From Mesostigma viride (lineage: Eukaryota > Streptophyta > Mesostigmatophyceae > Mesostigmatales > Mesostigmataceae): a stretch of DNA of 30,187 nucleotides. Below the pieces are notes generated by a model. It did not search any database. It saw only the letters and a program-made list of their open reading frames with translations, and was not told the DNA's origin. A program made the position numbers and the translations under genes. Shown here piece by piece: positions 16,253-25,486 of this stretch (position 1 is its first letter; each line of letters starts with the position of its first letter). Location of the stretch: the NCBI GenBank assembly GCA_009746045.1, contig RPFO01000213.1, forward strand, positions 11,371,593 through 11,401,779. The letters run 5' to 3'.

Positions 16253-19252
16253 CAAAGAGACAACCAGCGCAGGCCAGAAATCGGGAGAATCCGGACCATG
16301 GTAGCTCGAGCCTGCCGTTATCTTTTCCGCGTTTTCGAGTCGTTCAGGATGATGAAGATGAATGGTGATGGAAATGTGTATCCTTGTGCATTGAAATTAT
16401 GGCTGGCTTACGTGTGGAGCGACTAGATGACCTAGACGGTGGGGCCGGAAACAGCATGCTTGATCAGGGCGTGTGTTTCTAGCCTAACTGGCCGGGAGTG
16501 TCTAGTGGTGAGCACCATTGCTGCGATCGCTCTCCCACCATTTACGAGGAAATACCCGCAAATGGAAAACCACTGAAAAGGTCTAGCTAGTCAGTCATCA
16601 CGTTAGCCATGCCATGATTCCAAACGTCCAAGAACTGCACACGGTGCAAAGGCAAAAAGCCGGAGGACAGCACTTTCAAATGTGCGGCGGGAACCAAAAG
16701 CCCGCGGATGCCAGAAAACATCGTGTTGCGGCAGCGACGCGACGATGTGGACAACGAATCCAGTGCCAAGCTCGGAACGGCCGCAAAGGAGATCTGGCAT
16801 CACAGGGTTCAGATGTGCGGAGATACTATGCGATCCAGCCGGTCCACGACCTGTTTGTAGAGCTTGTGCCAAGGGGCAGCACCGAACAGATGTGGGTGAC
16901 GTTGCAAAAAACATCGGACTTGACGGAGCATAATGGCTCGGTCATAGTCTTTGACCAATAAACGCTGCAAGAGTTCAACAAGAGTCGTGATGAAATCAAC
17001 ACGATAAGAACAAAGACGGGAAAAACGATGTAACTGAGAAAGAACAACACCATATTTTGCTGTGTGGGAAAGGAGACTGTGAATATCGGGGTAACGAATA
17101 AAAGGAATTTGCTGGTATTTAGGATCCTTGCGCTTATCATAGACAGCCGTACGCCAGCCCTTCTTGTTATGGGTAATGTTAAGATCGAGGTAATTGCAAT
17201 GAGTATCCTCCGACGTGAGCTTTAATGTGAGGGACGCTTGCGGGTAGATGCCAGGCAGACCAGCGGTGATATACAAATGGGTTGCGAAATCAGGGTTGTC
17301 GAAAGCGATGACATCATCAATGTATCGACATGTATGGATAAAACGCCTGATGAGAACATCATCGTTTGAGGCAATGAGATTCTCCATGAATGCAAGCTCA
17401 TAAGTGTATAGATAGAGGTTTGCAAGGAGCCCGGCACAGTTAGTGCCCATAGGGATGCCGATAGCTTGTTGGTATACATTGCCCGCAAAACAGATGAAGG
17501 TGTTATCAACAAGATAAGAGATCCAATGGACAAGGTCAGCCTTCGTGATAATATAATTATAACCATCCCGCACGATAGCACCTGCCGCGATCCCTGAGAG
17601 CCACGTTGCCGTGGGCTTGGTCTGAGAAACACGCACGTGCAGGTGGTTGCGCCCGTGAGGCCTACGTGCATACAGACGAGTAAGGAGGCTATCTAAACGA
17701 GCTTTCAAATCGTGCAAATCTAGTGTGGTATATAGAGTGGTGAAATCATAGGTGGCTATGGGCATAGGTATACGTTTCTCTGCTGCTGTCTTAGAACGGC
17801 TAAGGGCGGCAAGGCGTAGGCGTACTTGGGCTGAGTCTATGACGATCCAACTACCAGCGCATTCATACCCGGCATTCGACAGCACCTCCACCCATAATGC
17901 ATTGGCTTCGGGGAGAAGAGCATTCAAAGCATGGCAGATGAGTTTCGAGAGAGGCATCAGTGGGGCTGAATGCGACGCAGCAATGGTGCGCAAAGCAACA
18001 GGAGTTTTGTGCAGCTTAAGAGTGAGATACAGATATGGGAACGTAGTGGTGGTGGCGCGTCGCTGCCGCTTAAGGAATGCCCGAGCAAAAATGTTTTGGC
18101 TGTGCAGAAAAGCCCGATGAGCAGCAGTGATACTGGCGGTGGACTGTGCACGCTGAACATAGGTAGGGCTGGACGCCAACTCGTGTTGCAAAGTAGCAAG
18201 GTAGTGCTTCTTGCATATGAAAGCAAAGTTGTTGGCACTCTTGTCAACACACGTGATGATAAAGTCCTGCTTGAAGTGGTCAAGAAGTGCTTTATCTGTG
18301 GTGTTGAGCCAGGTGGTGCGGTGGACCTGCTGGAGACGGTAATCAAGCCTGGTGAGACGTGCATTGCATTCGTGAATGACGGCGCGAAACCACGGTTCCA
18401 TGGCAAGGGGAGCAAGCTGTAGGTCCGTGCTCATGGCATTGCAGAATTTGCGCAGTGATGTGGAGAGCAGTGCATTCACCTCTTTGGCACACGTGCGCTG
18501 GACCCACGGCCGAAACTTGGTGCCTTTGGCAAAAAGGTCTACAAGCGTGTGGCTCGGCAGGATGCTGAGGTCAGCGGTCATGACGTGCTGTGAGGTGGGA
18601 TCAAGGTACTTGAAATACCGTTGTTGTTGGCAGGGGCAGGGCCCTGCCAAGATGGTGGCCAGCTCGGTGGGCGTTGTATCGCGGCTGACCTTCCCGTTGC
18701 TGAAAACCATTTGTCCCAAGGTGGGAGAGTAATGCCAGGCGGCAATGGGAGTGCCGAAAGTGTTGCGCACCACGAGCGGCATCGCAGCCTGCACTTGCGG
18801 CAAATGCAGAATGTGTGGCAAACACAGCTCATCCATCGCAGCATGAATGAAAGGTGAGATCAGCAAACGGCGCGGACGCAGTGCATCTGCATTCCCATTG
18901 ACACGGTGCCGAATGATACGTGAGAGAAGGCCTCGCAGACTAGTGGCATGGGAGCGGGGGACTTGCAGATCAGCTGGGGAGCACGACCCGACGGCAATGT
19001 GTAAGCTGGTAAGCTTCTTCAAGCTGCAGGCTTCGAGATAGGATGCATGAAAGTTGCCGCGTTGCATAAGCCGAGACATGTGACGTAAGCAGCGGAGACT
19101 GGTGGAGTAAAGGGAAGGATCGGTGGACACATGTGTGGAAGGTGGAGGGGCCGGGGTGACGCTGGGGGGATAGGGGCGATATGGGTGGAGATTGTGCTTC
19201 AGACGCCAGGCACGGATGAACATAAGAGGGCGGGGACGGAGGGGAGGCGGGC
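16253..19252 (-). mobile_element. Penelope-like element, about 3.0 kb, apparently complete at its 3' end
   Basis: TSD gccatat is at 16246-16252 and 19253-19259, within the 3' UTR of LINE-B copy C. The element reads on the minus strand: a 29-nt leader, an intact 804-aa reverse transcriptase (19223-16809), and a 556-nt 3' UTR to 16253. The terminal 341 bp are identical by eye to the fragment at 19731-20071, so the insertion is recent. The leader is very short, so some 5' truncation is possible. Confidence 0.85.
16809..19223 (-). CDS. Penelope-like reverse transcriptase, intact ORF, no GIY-YIG endonuclease seen
   Basis: 804 aa. Catalytic motifs of the Penelope-like class are present: LKLHKTPVALRTIA (~402-415), motif A ATYDFTTLYTTL (D493), motif B GIPMGTNCAGLLANLYLY (~589-606), motif C RYIDDVIAF (D636, D637), then a YLDLNI block (~678-683) and a thumb-like helical end. 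An upstream region with PCPC followed by VMTADLSIL and KGTKFRPW (~195-240) is conserved-looking but unnamed. The enzyme would copy its own RNA onto a DNA end. Canonical PLEs add a C-terminal GIY-YIG nuclease; here the ORF stops soon after the thumb, as in the endonuclease-lacking groups known at telomeres. The frame has no stop or shift, unlike every other reverse transcriptase in the window, so it may be active. The start is the first ATG, 29 nt inside the element. Confidence 0.85.
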   Translation of the reverse strand: MFIRAWRLKHNLHPYRPYPPSVTPAPPPSTHVSTDPSLYSTSLRCLRHMSRLMQRGNFHASYLEACSLKKLTSLHIAVGSCSPADLQVPRSHATSLRGLLSRIIRHRVNGNADALRPRRLLISPFIHAAMDELCLPHILHLPQVQAAMPLVVRNTFGTPIAAWHYSPTLGQMVFSNGKVSRDTTPTELATILAGPCPCQQQRYFKYLDPTSQHVMTADLSILPSHTLVDLFAKGTKFRPWVQRTCAKEVNALLSTSLRKFCNAMSTDLQLAPLAMEPWFRAVIHECNARLTRLDYRLQQVHRTTWLNTTDKALLDHFKQDFIITCVDKSANNFAFICKKHYLATLQHELASSPTYVQRAQSTASITAAHRAFLHSQNIFARAFLKRQRRATTTTFPYLYLTLKLHKTPVALRTIAASHSAPLMPLSKLICHALNALLPEANALWVEVLSNAGYECAGSWIVIDSAQVRLRLAALSRSKTAAEKRIPMPIATYDFTTLYTTLDLHDLKARLDSLLTRLYARRPHGRNHLHVRVSQTKPTATWLSGIAAGAIVRDGYNYIITKADLVHWISYLVDNTFICFAGNVYQQAIGIPMGTNCAGLLANLYLYTYELAFMENLIASNDDVLIRRFIHTCRYIDDVIAFDNPDFATHLYITAGLPGIYPQASLTLKLTSEDTHCNYLDLNITHNKKGWRTAVYDKRKDPKYQQIPFIRYPDIHSLLSHTAKYGVVLSQLHRFSRLCSYRVDFITTLVELLQRLLVKDYDRAIMLRQVRCFLQRHPHLFGAAPWHKLYKQVVDRLDRIVSPHI

Positions 19253-19277
19253 GCCATATGCCCCTTCTCTGGGCTAT

Positions 19278-19471
19278 TAAAAAAAAATTAAATTATAACA
19301 TGCCTCCGTTGGGAGATCATGTAGCACATATTCCTTGATGGATGGGTGGGGTGGAAGGAGCCGCGTAATCGAACTAACCTAACTCTAATCTAGCTAGTCT
19401 AGGAAAAGTCCTAACTACCCTACTCATCAAAACGCCTCCTCCGCTTGGGGGAGGTGGTTTGCCCACAGGGT
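19278..19471 (-). mobile_element. LINE-A 3' end fragment, minus orientation
   Basis: A 194-bp insert in the LINE-B copy C tail, TSD tctgggctat at 19268-19277 and 19472-19481. Read on the minus strand it holds the LINE-A ORF2 end (KRRRRFDE) and 3' UTR, then an A/T tail (taatttttttttaa). Strong 5' truncation. Confidence 0.85.
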
Positions 19472-19730
19472 TCTGGGCTATGTGCTACATATACTCCCAA
19501 CGGAGTTATGTTCCTAATTAATTAATTAATTAATTAATTAATTAATGGGCATGTGCTACACTAGACGTGACGGGCTCACACCCGGGCAGCCTCCTGGTTT
19601 GTCTGTAATATGGAGGCAGATGGTGCGCAGGTGGAGGCAGGTGGTGCCGGTGCCCTTGAGGCACCTAGAGCAAGTGTTGCTTACATTCCACTCTTGCAGG
19701 AAGTAGCCCAGAATGTATTAAAAGCCATAT

Positions 19731-20071
19731 CAAAGAGACAACCAGCGCAGGCCAGAAATCGGGAGAATCCGGACCATGGTAGCTCGAGCCTGCCGTTATC
19801 TTTTCCGCGTTTTCGAGTCGTTCAGGATGATGAAGATGAATGGTGATGGAAATGTGTATCCTTGTGCATTGAAATTATGGCTGGCTTACGTGTGGAGCGA
19901 CTAGATGACCTAGACGGTGGGGCCGGAAACAGCATGCTTGATCAGGGCGTGTGTTTCTAGCCTAACTGGCCGGGAGTGTCTAGTGGTGAGCACCATTGCT
20001 GCGATCGCTCTCCCACCATTTACGAGGAAATACCCGCAAATGGAAAACCACTGAAAAGGTCTAGCTAGTCA
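19731..20071 (-). mobile_element. PLE 3' fragment, 341 bp, in the tail of LINE-B copy D
   Basis: TSD gccatat is at 19724-19730 and 20072-20078. By eye it is base-for-base identical to 16253-16593, with no indels, while the LINE-B tails around the two copies differ. It is the 5'-truncated product of the same PLE subfamily. Confidence 0.85.
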
Positions 20072-20147
20072 GCCATATGCCCCTTCTCCGGGATATGTGC
20101 TACATGTACTCCCAACGGAGTTATGTTTCTAATTAATTAATTAATTA

Positions 20148-20309
20148 ATGGGGCGCAAGGATAGATGGCAAGTAGTGATGAAGGAGACCACCCCCAAGTC
20201 TGTGGGGGCTCCGCGTGTGACCGCGTATGGCATTCATAGCGATTCGGGCCGCGGTGCCCACGCACCATCCATTCCATCCCATGTTCCCCTCCCTCTGAGG
20301 ACTAATGCT
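20148..20309. other. Short unassigned segment after LINE-B copy D
   Basis: About 160 bp of GC-richer sequence between two (ttaa)n tails. It may be 3' UTR of the element whose tail follows. No coding signal is defended. Confidence 0.35.
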
Positions 20310-20366
20310 CACGTGACGCAGTCACGTGTCTATTAATTAATTAATTAATTAATTAATTAATTAATC
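20310..20366 (+). repeat. Hairpin plus (ttaa)n tail, probable 3' end of another LINE
   Basis: A perfect inverted repeat, CACGTGAC-GCA-GTCACGTG (20310-20328), is followed within a few bases by about 33 bp of ttaa repeats. The arrangement, hairpin then AT-rich simple repeat, mirrors the LINE-A/B ends, but the stem sequence is unrelated. Confidence 0.5.
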
Positions 20367-22583
20367 GATATCCCTCTGAGCAGGCTTTCTCCTATAAACA
20401 GCCACGCGGCTGATCGATCCGCGGTCTTCGCACCTCTCCTCCCATATGATTTCTACTATTCCAGTCCTGAAGTGACACGATGATGCATGGAACGCCGTGC
20501 GTCCAGTTGTTGTAAAATTACAAACTCGCGCCCATACAATTAGTTGTCTCGTACAGTTAGTTTACAGTGACTTTTTTACTTCCTCCAGAGGATCTTAATG
20601 GTACAACAAGAAGCCTCAGCTCAGCCAGATTGCAAGAAAGGTAAAACATTAAACATTAAAAAAAAAATTACCAACCGTTTTCAAGCATGTTTGCAAAGCT
20701 ACTAAAATGCAAGGATGTACAAATCAACATAAGGTCAAGTAGTGGTTCTTGCCACTCCATGGTGGAGCACCTTCCTCCGTATGCATGGTTTCCGACATCC
20801 TGCTCAGACAATAGTATAAAGATCCTTTGCAGATATCCAAATATCAAGGAGACAACTATCCAATCAGATAAAGATCCTTTGCAGATATCCAAATATATGT
20901 ACACGTCAGATCCCTTGTGCCATCGATACCGTCCATCGCCCGTACAAATGCGTAGCCCCTATACAGTAGGCCCGTCGCACCAGTAAAGCAGCTTCCGCTG
21001 CGGTCCATAAATGATGGCAGTTTCCTCGGCCTGGCATCCCAAAATACATAATGTACAACAGAATCAGAGCGAAATGGGACCAGGCGTGCAAGATTCAAAC
21101 CTGCCGTGCAGAGTCAGCGTCGATGTGCTGTCGACACAGCAGGTTGACTAAGCTACAGTTTGTTTCCTCCCTGTTTGTTTCCTCCACTCAGATATAAATA
21201 GAAGTGATGACCTCACCCCCCTTGGCTCCCCTCCGACGCCGCCATCGCCCCCTCCGACGCTCGCACCTTCCCATGCCCCCCTTCGAGGACCACCTTCAAG
21301 ACACCTTCCCATGCACCATATGGGTAACCCTGGGGGGTCCTGGGACTCCCCAATCTATGGGGACCAACGACCCGATGGGAACACACAACGTGCCGACTCC
21401 TCACCGTAGGGTACAGACAAAGGCTCCGAATGGCCGGGGGTAAATCAAAGGTAAGGCGCCCCCAACAGTGTAAACAGAAAGGCCACCCGAGCACCTATCT
21501 CACCCCAATAACAGCCACAGCAAAGTCTCACGCGGGAAATCTCCTGTGGACTTGCTGCGCCGATACACCCACAGGCAGGGCACGGACACGTGCCGTGGTC
21601 GCGGCTCACCTGGGTACACTCACAAGCCCAAGACAGGTCGTAATTTCAACCCGGGCTGTACCCAGAGCTGCACCTGTGACAAGCCGCCCGTTGGTATGCC
21701 CCAGCTGCCGTCTAGTTTACAATATCTCGAAACCCGTCCCTCGTTTCCGACCCAACCCAAACGAGTGCTAGAAGAACCCCCCTTCCGACTATTTTCCAAC
21801 TGCGCCGAATCCATTCTTGAACTTGCGCCCGCGCCTCGCCTCCACCGCCAGTTAACTTTATACGCCCCCGGGTCCTCTCGGCGATTAAGGGCCCATAATG
21901 AAAAAAGGGTGGCAGGTGGCGGGCGACAGCAGGGGCGGCACGCCGGCGCTGCGTCAGAATCACACACGCCGCCCTTCTTGTCAAAACGCAGGAAGCAGCC
22001 ATCTTGTCTAACTTCAAGTGGGGGCAAATCCGTCCACTGGCACGCCCAGAAAAGGGTCTTCAGAAAAGGGCGCCTTTGCCTTAAAACAACAAGAGCCGCC
22101 TCGCATCCGCTCGCATTGCCTCACAATACGAGGCCCAGCCGGCCGCTCGTGTCTCGCCTGCGGCAGTTTGCAAGGTGGTGCCGAACCAAAAGACAAGGCA
22201 TGCGAAGGGTATGGGAGGCAAGGAGGGGCACGGGGCTAGGGGCAGTAGCGCCTGGCGTCCACACCCCATCCCAAGGCCGATTGCAAGATGACCCGTGCGC
22301 CAGGAAACTCCCAGCCAAATGGCAACAGCGCGGGTGCGCTCACGAACGTAATCTGACATTACGTGGGAAACCGGTGAATCCCCATCTCTCACGAAAAGAG
22401 AGAAACACCGCCGCAAGGTGGGGGGTGACCGCAAGGAGCTGCGTCGGGGTGCGTCGTGGCATGTGCGTGCAACCACAACCGAACTGTTTCGCAACCCCAT
22501 ACGACTCGCGTTCGCCAGCTCCAAATCACTCCGACCACCGGCCGCCGCTGACACCGGCGCCCCTCGTTGCTGACGTCAGCGGC
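20367..22583. other. Intergenic region, no gene recognised
   Basis: About 2.2 kb between the element nest and the phosphatase stop codon. It includes the phosphatase's 3' UTR. ORFs in the GC-rich part (for example a 460-codon frame from 21546 running into the antisense of the phosphatase) lack any family signal and look like chance openness. A small duplication at 20816-20896 is listed separately. Confidence 0.5.
20816..20896. repeat. 29-bp direct repeat around a 23-bp insert carrying the PLE 3' terminus
   Basis: A 29-bp sequence beginning ataaagatcctttgcag occurs at 20816-20844 and exactly again at 20868-20896. The 23 bp between begin caaggagacaac, the 12 terminal bases of the PLE 3' end in its usual orientation. 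This looks like a minimal PLE insertion with a long TSD. The PLE match is short, so this is an inference. Confidence 0.5.
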
Positions 22584-24156
22584 TCACCGCCCCATGTGCC
22601 GCACGCGCTCCATGATGATGCGGCGCTCCTCGTGGCTGATGTCGACAAACGCGTGCGCGGGCAGGTGGTCAAACTCATGCCACCGCCCCTGCCGAAGCAC
22701 GTCGTGCGTGGCGCCCCGGATGGCCTCCTTCTTGGGCCCGCACGGCCGCTTAGCCGTGAGGAAGTCGTAGGCCGACTGGAGCGTCATGTTCTGGAACCAA
22801 AAGAGGTAGCTGATGGCGACGCCGGGCGCGCGGCCCAGCCCCGCGGTGCAGTGCACATAGACCTTGTGCCCGTCGTCCAGCAGTCGCGCGAGAGTGCCGA
22901 CTGTGTAGGGGAGCTGCGCGCGCAGTGAGTTGGGGTCAAAGTCTCTCGCCTGTGGATGGGGAGGGGAGGGAAGGAGGCCGCAAGAGAGAGCGAGAGACAG
23001 ACAGAGACAGACAGACACAGACACACAGAGAGAGGGGGGAGAAAAGTGAGAGAGAAGATGGGGAGGGGCACAGCAACAGAAGAGGAGTGAGAGAGCCGGC
23101 AGGCAGAGACAAAGAGCAATGGCAGAGAGACAGCGCAACAGGGAGATAAAGACACAGCAAGAAGTATGACAAAGGTCGGACGTGTGATAAAGCAACCATA
23201 CAGCAAGGAACCAAGCCATATGTATGGGGGGCTGGAGATGCAGCAATAGGCTCAAAAGTACAGGTCCTGGGCACCCATTTCAAGAATCTGGCGGAAAAGA
23301 TCAAGTTTTTCTCGTACGGAGCCGGCGAACACACGGGATCAGATGCACTCAAGCCTTAAAAGTACAGAAAGGACAGGCAAATAAAACAAGACACTGAGGC
23401 TCTTTCCCCCGGCACGTACCGGCCTCCGGATGAGCGGGACTTGCAGCTCGTGGCACCTCCATCCCACCGCGGCGATGTCCACACCCCAGTACCGGATATC
23501 CTCCTCTTGTTGCAGGTTCAAGACGGCGGTCACGCCCTCTTCGTTAACCAGCATGTCGATGTCCGCGGGCGACTGAGGCTGCGAGCCCACGATGAGGTTA
23601 TCCAGTATGGTCGTATAGTATATACCTGCAGCACACGCAGACCAGGAAAAAAGCATATATAAGGACGGATCGCGTCGATCCCCTCATCACCTGCTAAAAT
23701 GTGCGTTCTCTAGCCAGACAGGCGGATGGACAAGGGACGTTGCACACAAAATCACTCAGAGCATCACATACCCAGCTCGTGATGGTATTCGTAAGGGTTA
23801 AGCATGGCGCTCTTCATGGCTTCGTTGTATTTACTTGTCAATGACTTCGCCGGCGCCTTTTCTGGGCGAAGCGACGCGGTTCCCACCTGGGAGAGAGTGG
23901 TGACCATGGCTTTCGCGCTGGTGGAGCCATGACTGCCATCCCGTTCAGCAGTCAATGCAAGCCTTTCACCAGAAAATTTAGAGGGTATCAGCAAGTTAGC
24001 GTCAAGAATCTCGCCCCGCCTGGACAGCGAGGTGGTAGCGGGCTGCATGCTCTGGCAGGCCGCAGTCCGCTCACGGCGGGCAATTTCGCGCTGCCCAAGG
24101 AAAACCCCGCCATGGCTACATGAATTCAAAAGCGCTTGCGCGCAGGCTAACGCCAT
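22584..24156 (-). CDS. LSF2: LSF2-like phosphoglucan phosphatase (dual-specificity phosphatase), three exons
   Basis: Exons on the minus strand: 24156-23772, 23625-23420, 22949-22584 (TGA at 22586-22584). They total 957 nt and 318 aa. Introns are 23771-23626 (GTATGT...CAG) and 23419-22950 (GTACGT...CAG), and both splice in frame. Exon 1 ends in YEYHHELG, exon 2 carries ILDNLIVGSQPQSPADID and LNLQQEEDIRYWGVDI, and exon 3 starts ARDFDPNSLRAQLP and holds the active site HCTAGLGRAPG (Cys-X5-Arg) followed by KRPCGPKKEAIRGATHD. These blocks are diagnostic of the plant SEX4/LSF group, and the lack of a carbohydrate-binding module after the phosphatase fits LSF2 rather than SEX4. LSF2 removes C3-linked phosphate from starch glucans in the plastid. 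The start at 24156 has a strong context (gccATGG); the residues after it (MALACAQALLNSC, then Arg/Ser-rich) suit a transit peptide. An in-frame ATG 66 codons upstream is less likely. Arabidopsis LSF2 is somewhat shorter (about 280 aa). Confidence 0.88.
22979..23150 (-). repeat. GA/CA-rich simple sequence in phosphatase intron 2
   Basis: On the plus strand a run of gaga, gacagaca and cacaga repeats fills much of intron 2; on the transcript strand it is a long pyrimidine-rich tract upstream of the CAG acceptor at 22950. It causes spurious ORFs rich in Ser/Leu or Arg/Glu. Confidence 0.75.
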
Positions 24157-25486
24157 GGCTGAAATACCGGTAAGTTGCCCGCTTGTCTGGGGTAAAAACT
24201 CGGAAACTAAGCTACGCGGCACAAGTTTAGGTGAATGACCGTGGGTGGTGCGTGATTGCTTGGTCGAGCATGGGGGCACAAAACGTTCTTGTCCATTTTG
24301 AGGAGCTGACGGCACCGCGAAATTCGAGGCAGAGAATAGCTTCAATTTCCACATCAGATTCGAAAATTCTCGTCAATCCCAACTATCCAACGGTGCTCAG
24401 AACCGTACTTAAATACGGTTATGGACCAGCCCGGGCGGGAACTGGGAACGGGGGCGTGCATTAGCGCCGCAAGTTTGTGGTCTGCCGACCGATCGAGCAT
24501 TTTACAAATCTGTCAGATTGACGGGATCATTGGTATCTGCCAACGAAACCGTCTGGAATGTGTGTTTCTCGACAAGACGTGGCAGTCACTGGATCAGGAA
24601 GAGGGCTCCGCGTGGCTTGAGCTCATCCTCAGGCCAGATTTTGATCGCGCGCCATCGGCGCGCCCAGAATTCTTGGCTCACAATGCGCAGGCGGATTTTC
24701 GTGGCGCATCCACAAATCTTTCGCACGCGTACAAGCTTCATCCACACGGTATTTCTTATTCCGGGGCCCAATGGCCGGCGCCGCGCCAGACTCGCCCGCC
24801 TTTGGGCTTTGTGTCACACTTTGGGCGTCTTGGAATTTGGCTTTGGGCGTCTTGGAAGTTGGCTTTGGGCGTTTGCTCTTTTGGCAGATTTCTACACTAC
24901 ACTGGTACTACGTAAAAAAGCACAGACTGGTGCGGCGTAACATTTTTAAACTTGGTAAAATTACCGCCGCACAGCCAGCCAGAACTGGACAAGGTGATGG
25001 CCGCAAGTAGTCGTTGCTGGGCTATCGTATTTGTAGCATGGGGCGTTTCACCGAGTCTACGGTTAGCATGATGGGGAGGATTCCTAACCTTCATTATGTG
25101 GGTTAAGTAGGGGTGCTCATAGTGGCCGGTTTCCCTCGCTTCCTTGTAAACCAGGCTCTGCGTCAAGATCACAGACGACCGGGTAAGTAGTTGTTCCAGT
25201 CTGTTCTAGTTTGTATGACGCCTGCTATTAGGCGTTCTTGTTATTGTCGTTCATCATCGCCGTGACCGTCGTGGCCAGCAGCGTGCTTTTTTTACATACC
25301 GGATGGTGTCGACTTGTTTATTGATAGCGCATTGGTGAATATCGCTGCATGGAGGAATATCGGCTACAACCCGCGGGAAAGTGCTGGCTCCAATGTTCTT
25401 TTTGTATGCAGGATGACGGCACTGCCAAGCCGGAGACGAATATGACGCTCGTTATAATGCCAGTCATTCAGACCGACTGCGCGACT
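24157..25486. other. Phosphatase 5' flank and intergenic region, no gene seen
   Basis: Contains the presumed promoter and 5' UTR of the minus-strand phosphatase. No TATA box or other site can be defended. A 20-bp palindrome lies at 24401-24420 (aaccgta-cttaaa-tacggtt), and a short tandem duplication of a roughly 22-bp unit (ttgggcgtcttggaa-type) at about 24819-24872. Nothing else was recognised. Confidence 0.5.

Larger units (their letters stand above)
14149..19544 (+). mobile_element. LINE-B copy C, ORF1-only element, near full length, with nested PLE and LINE-A insertions
   Basis: TSD atgggcatgtgc (12 bp) is at 14137-14148 and 19545-19556. Its own parts: 14149-14302 (5' UTR), ORF1 14303-15706, 3' UTR to 16252 (with a small PLE fragment), 19260-19277, and 19482-19544 with the CAAC-loop hairpin and long (ttaa)n. 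Nested inside are the full-length PLE and a 194-bp LINE-A end. There is no reverse transcriptase of its own, so it must have moved using one supplied in trans. Confidence 0.82.
12600..20147 (+). mobile_element. LINE-B copy D: reverse-transcriptase-bearing element split by copy C
   Basis: Reverse-transcriptase sequence runs from about 12.6 kb to 14148, is broken by LINE-B copy C (14149-19544), and resumes at 19557 with a LINE-B 3' UTR and (ttaa)n tail ending near 20147. The 12-bp TSD of copy C (atgggcatgtgc, 14137-14148 and 19545-19556) shows the two halves were once contiguous. This links the LINE-B tail to an element with a reverse transcriptase, the likely autonomous parent of the ORF1-only copies. 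The 5' boundary is approximate and I could not find copy D's own TSD. Confidence 0.65.

Noticed and set aside
19516-19544. (ttaa)n runs as piggyBac-type TTAA target sites
   Set aside because: They consistently follow the LINE-B 3' hairpin and are bounded by TSDs of 7-12 bp, so they are retrotransposon tails.
16253-20071. The identical 341-bp direct repeats as LTRs or PLE pseudo-LTRs of one element
   Set aside because: Each copy has its own flanking gccatat pair, and other elements with their own TSDs lie between the PLE right end (19252) and the second copy, so these are two insertions rather than terminal repeats of one.
21546-22928. 460-codon ORF on the plus strand
   Set aside because: It runs antisense through phosphatase exon 3, has no recognisable domain and lies in GC-rich DNA where chance ORFs are long.
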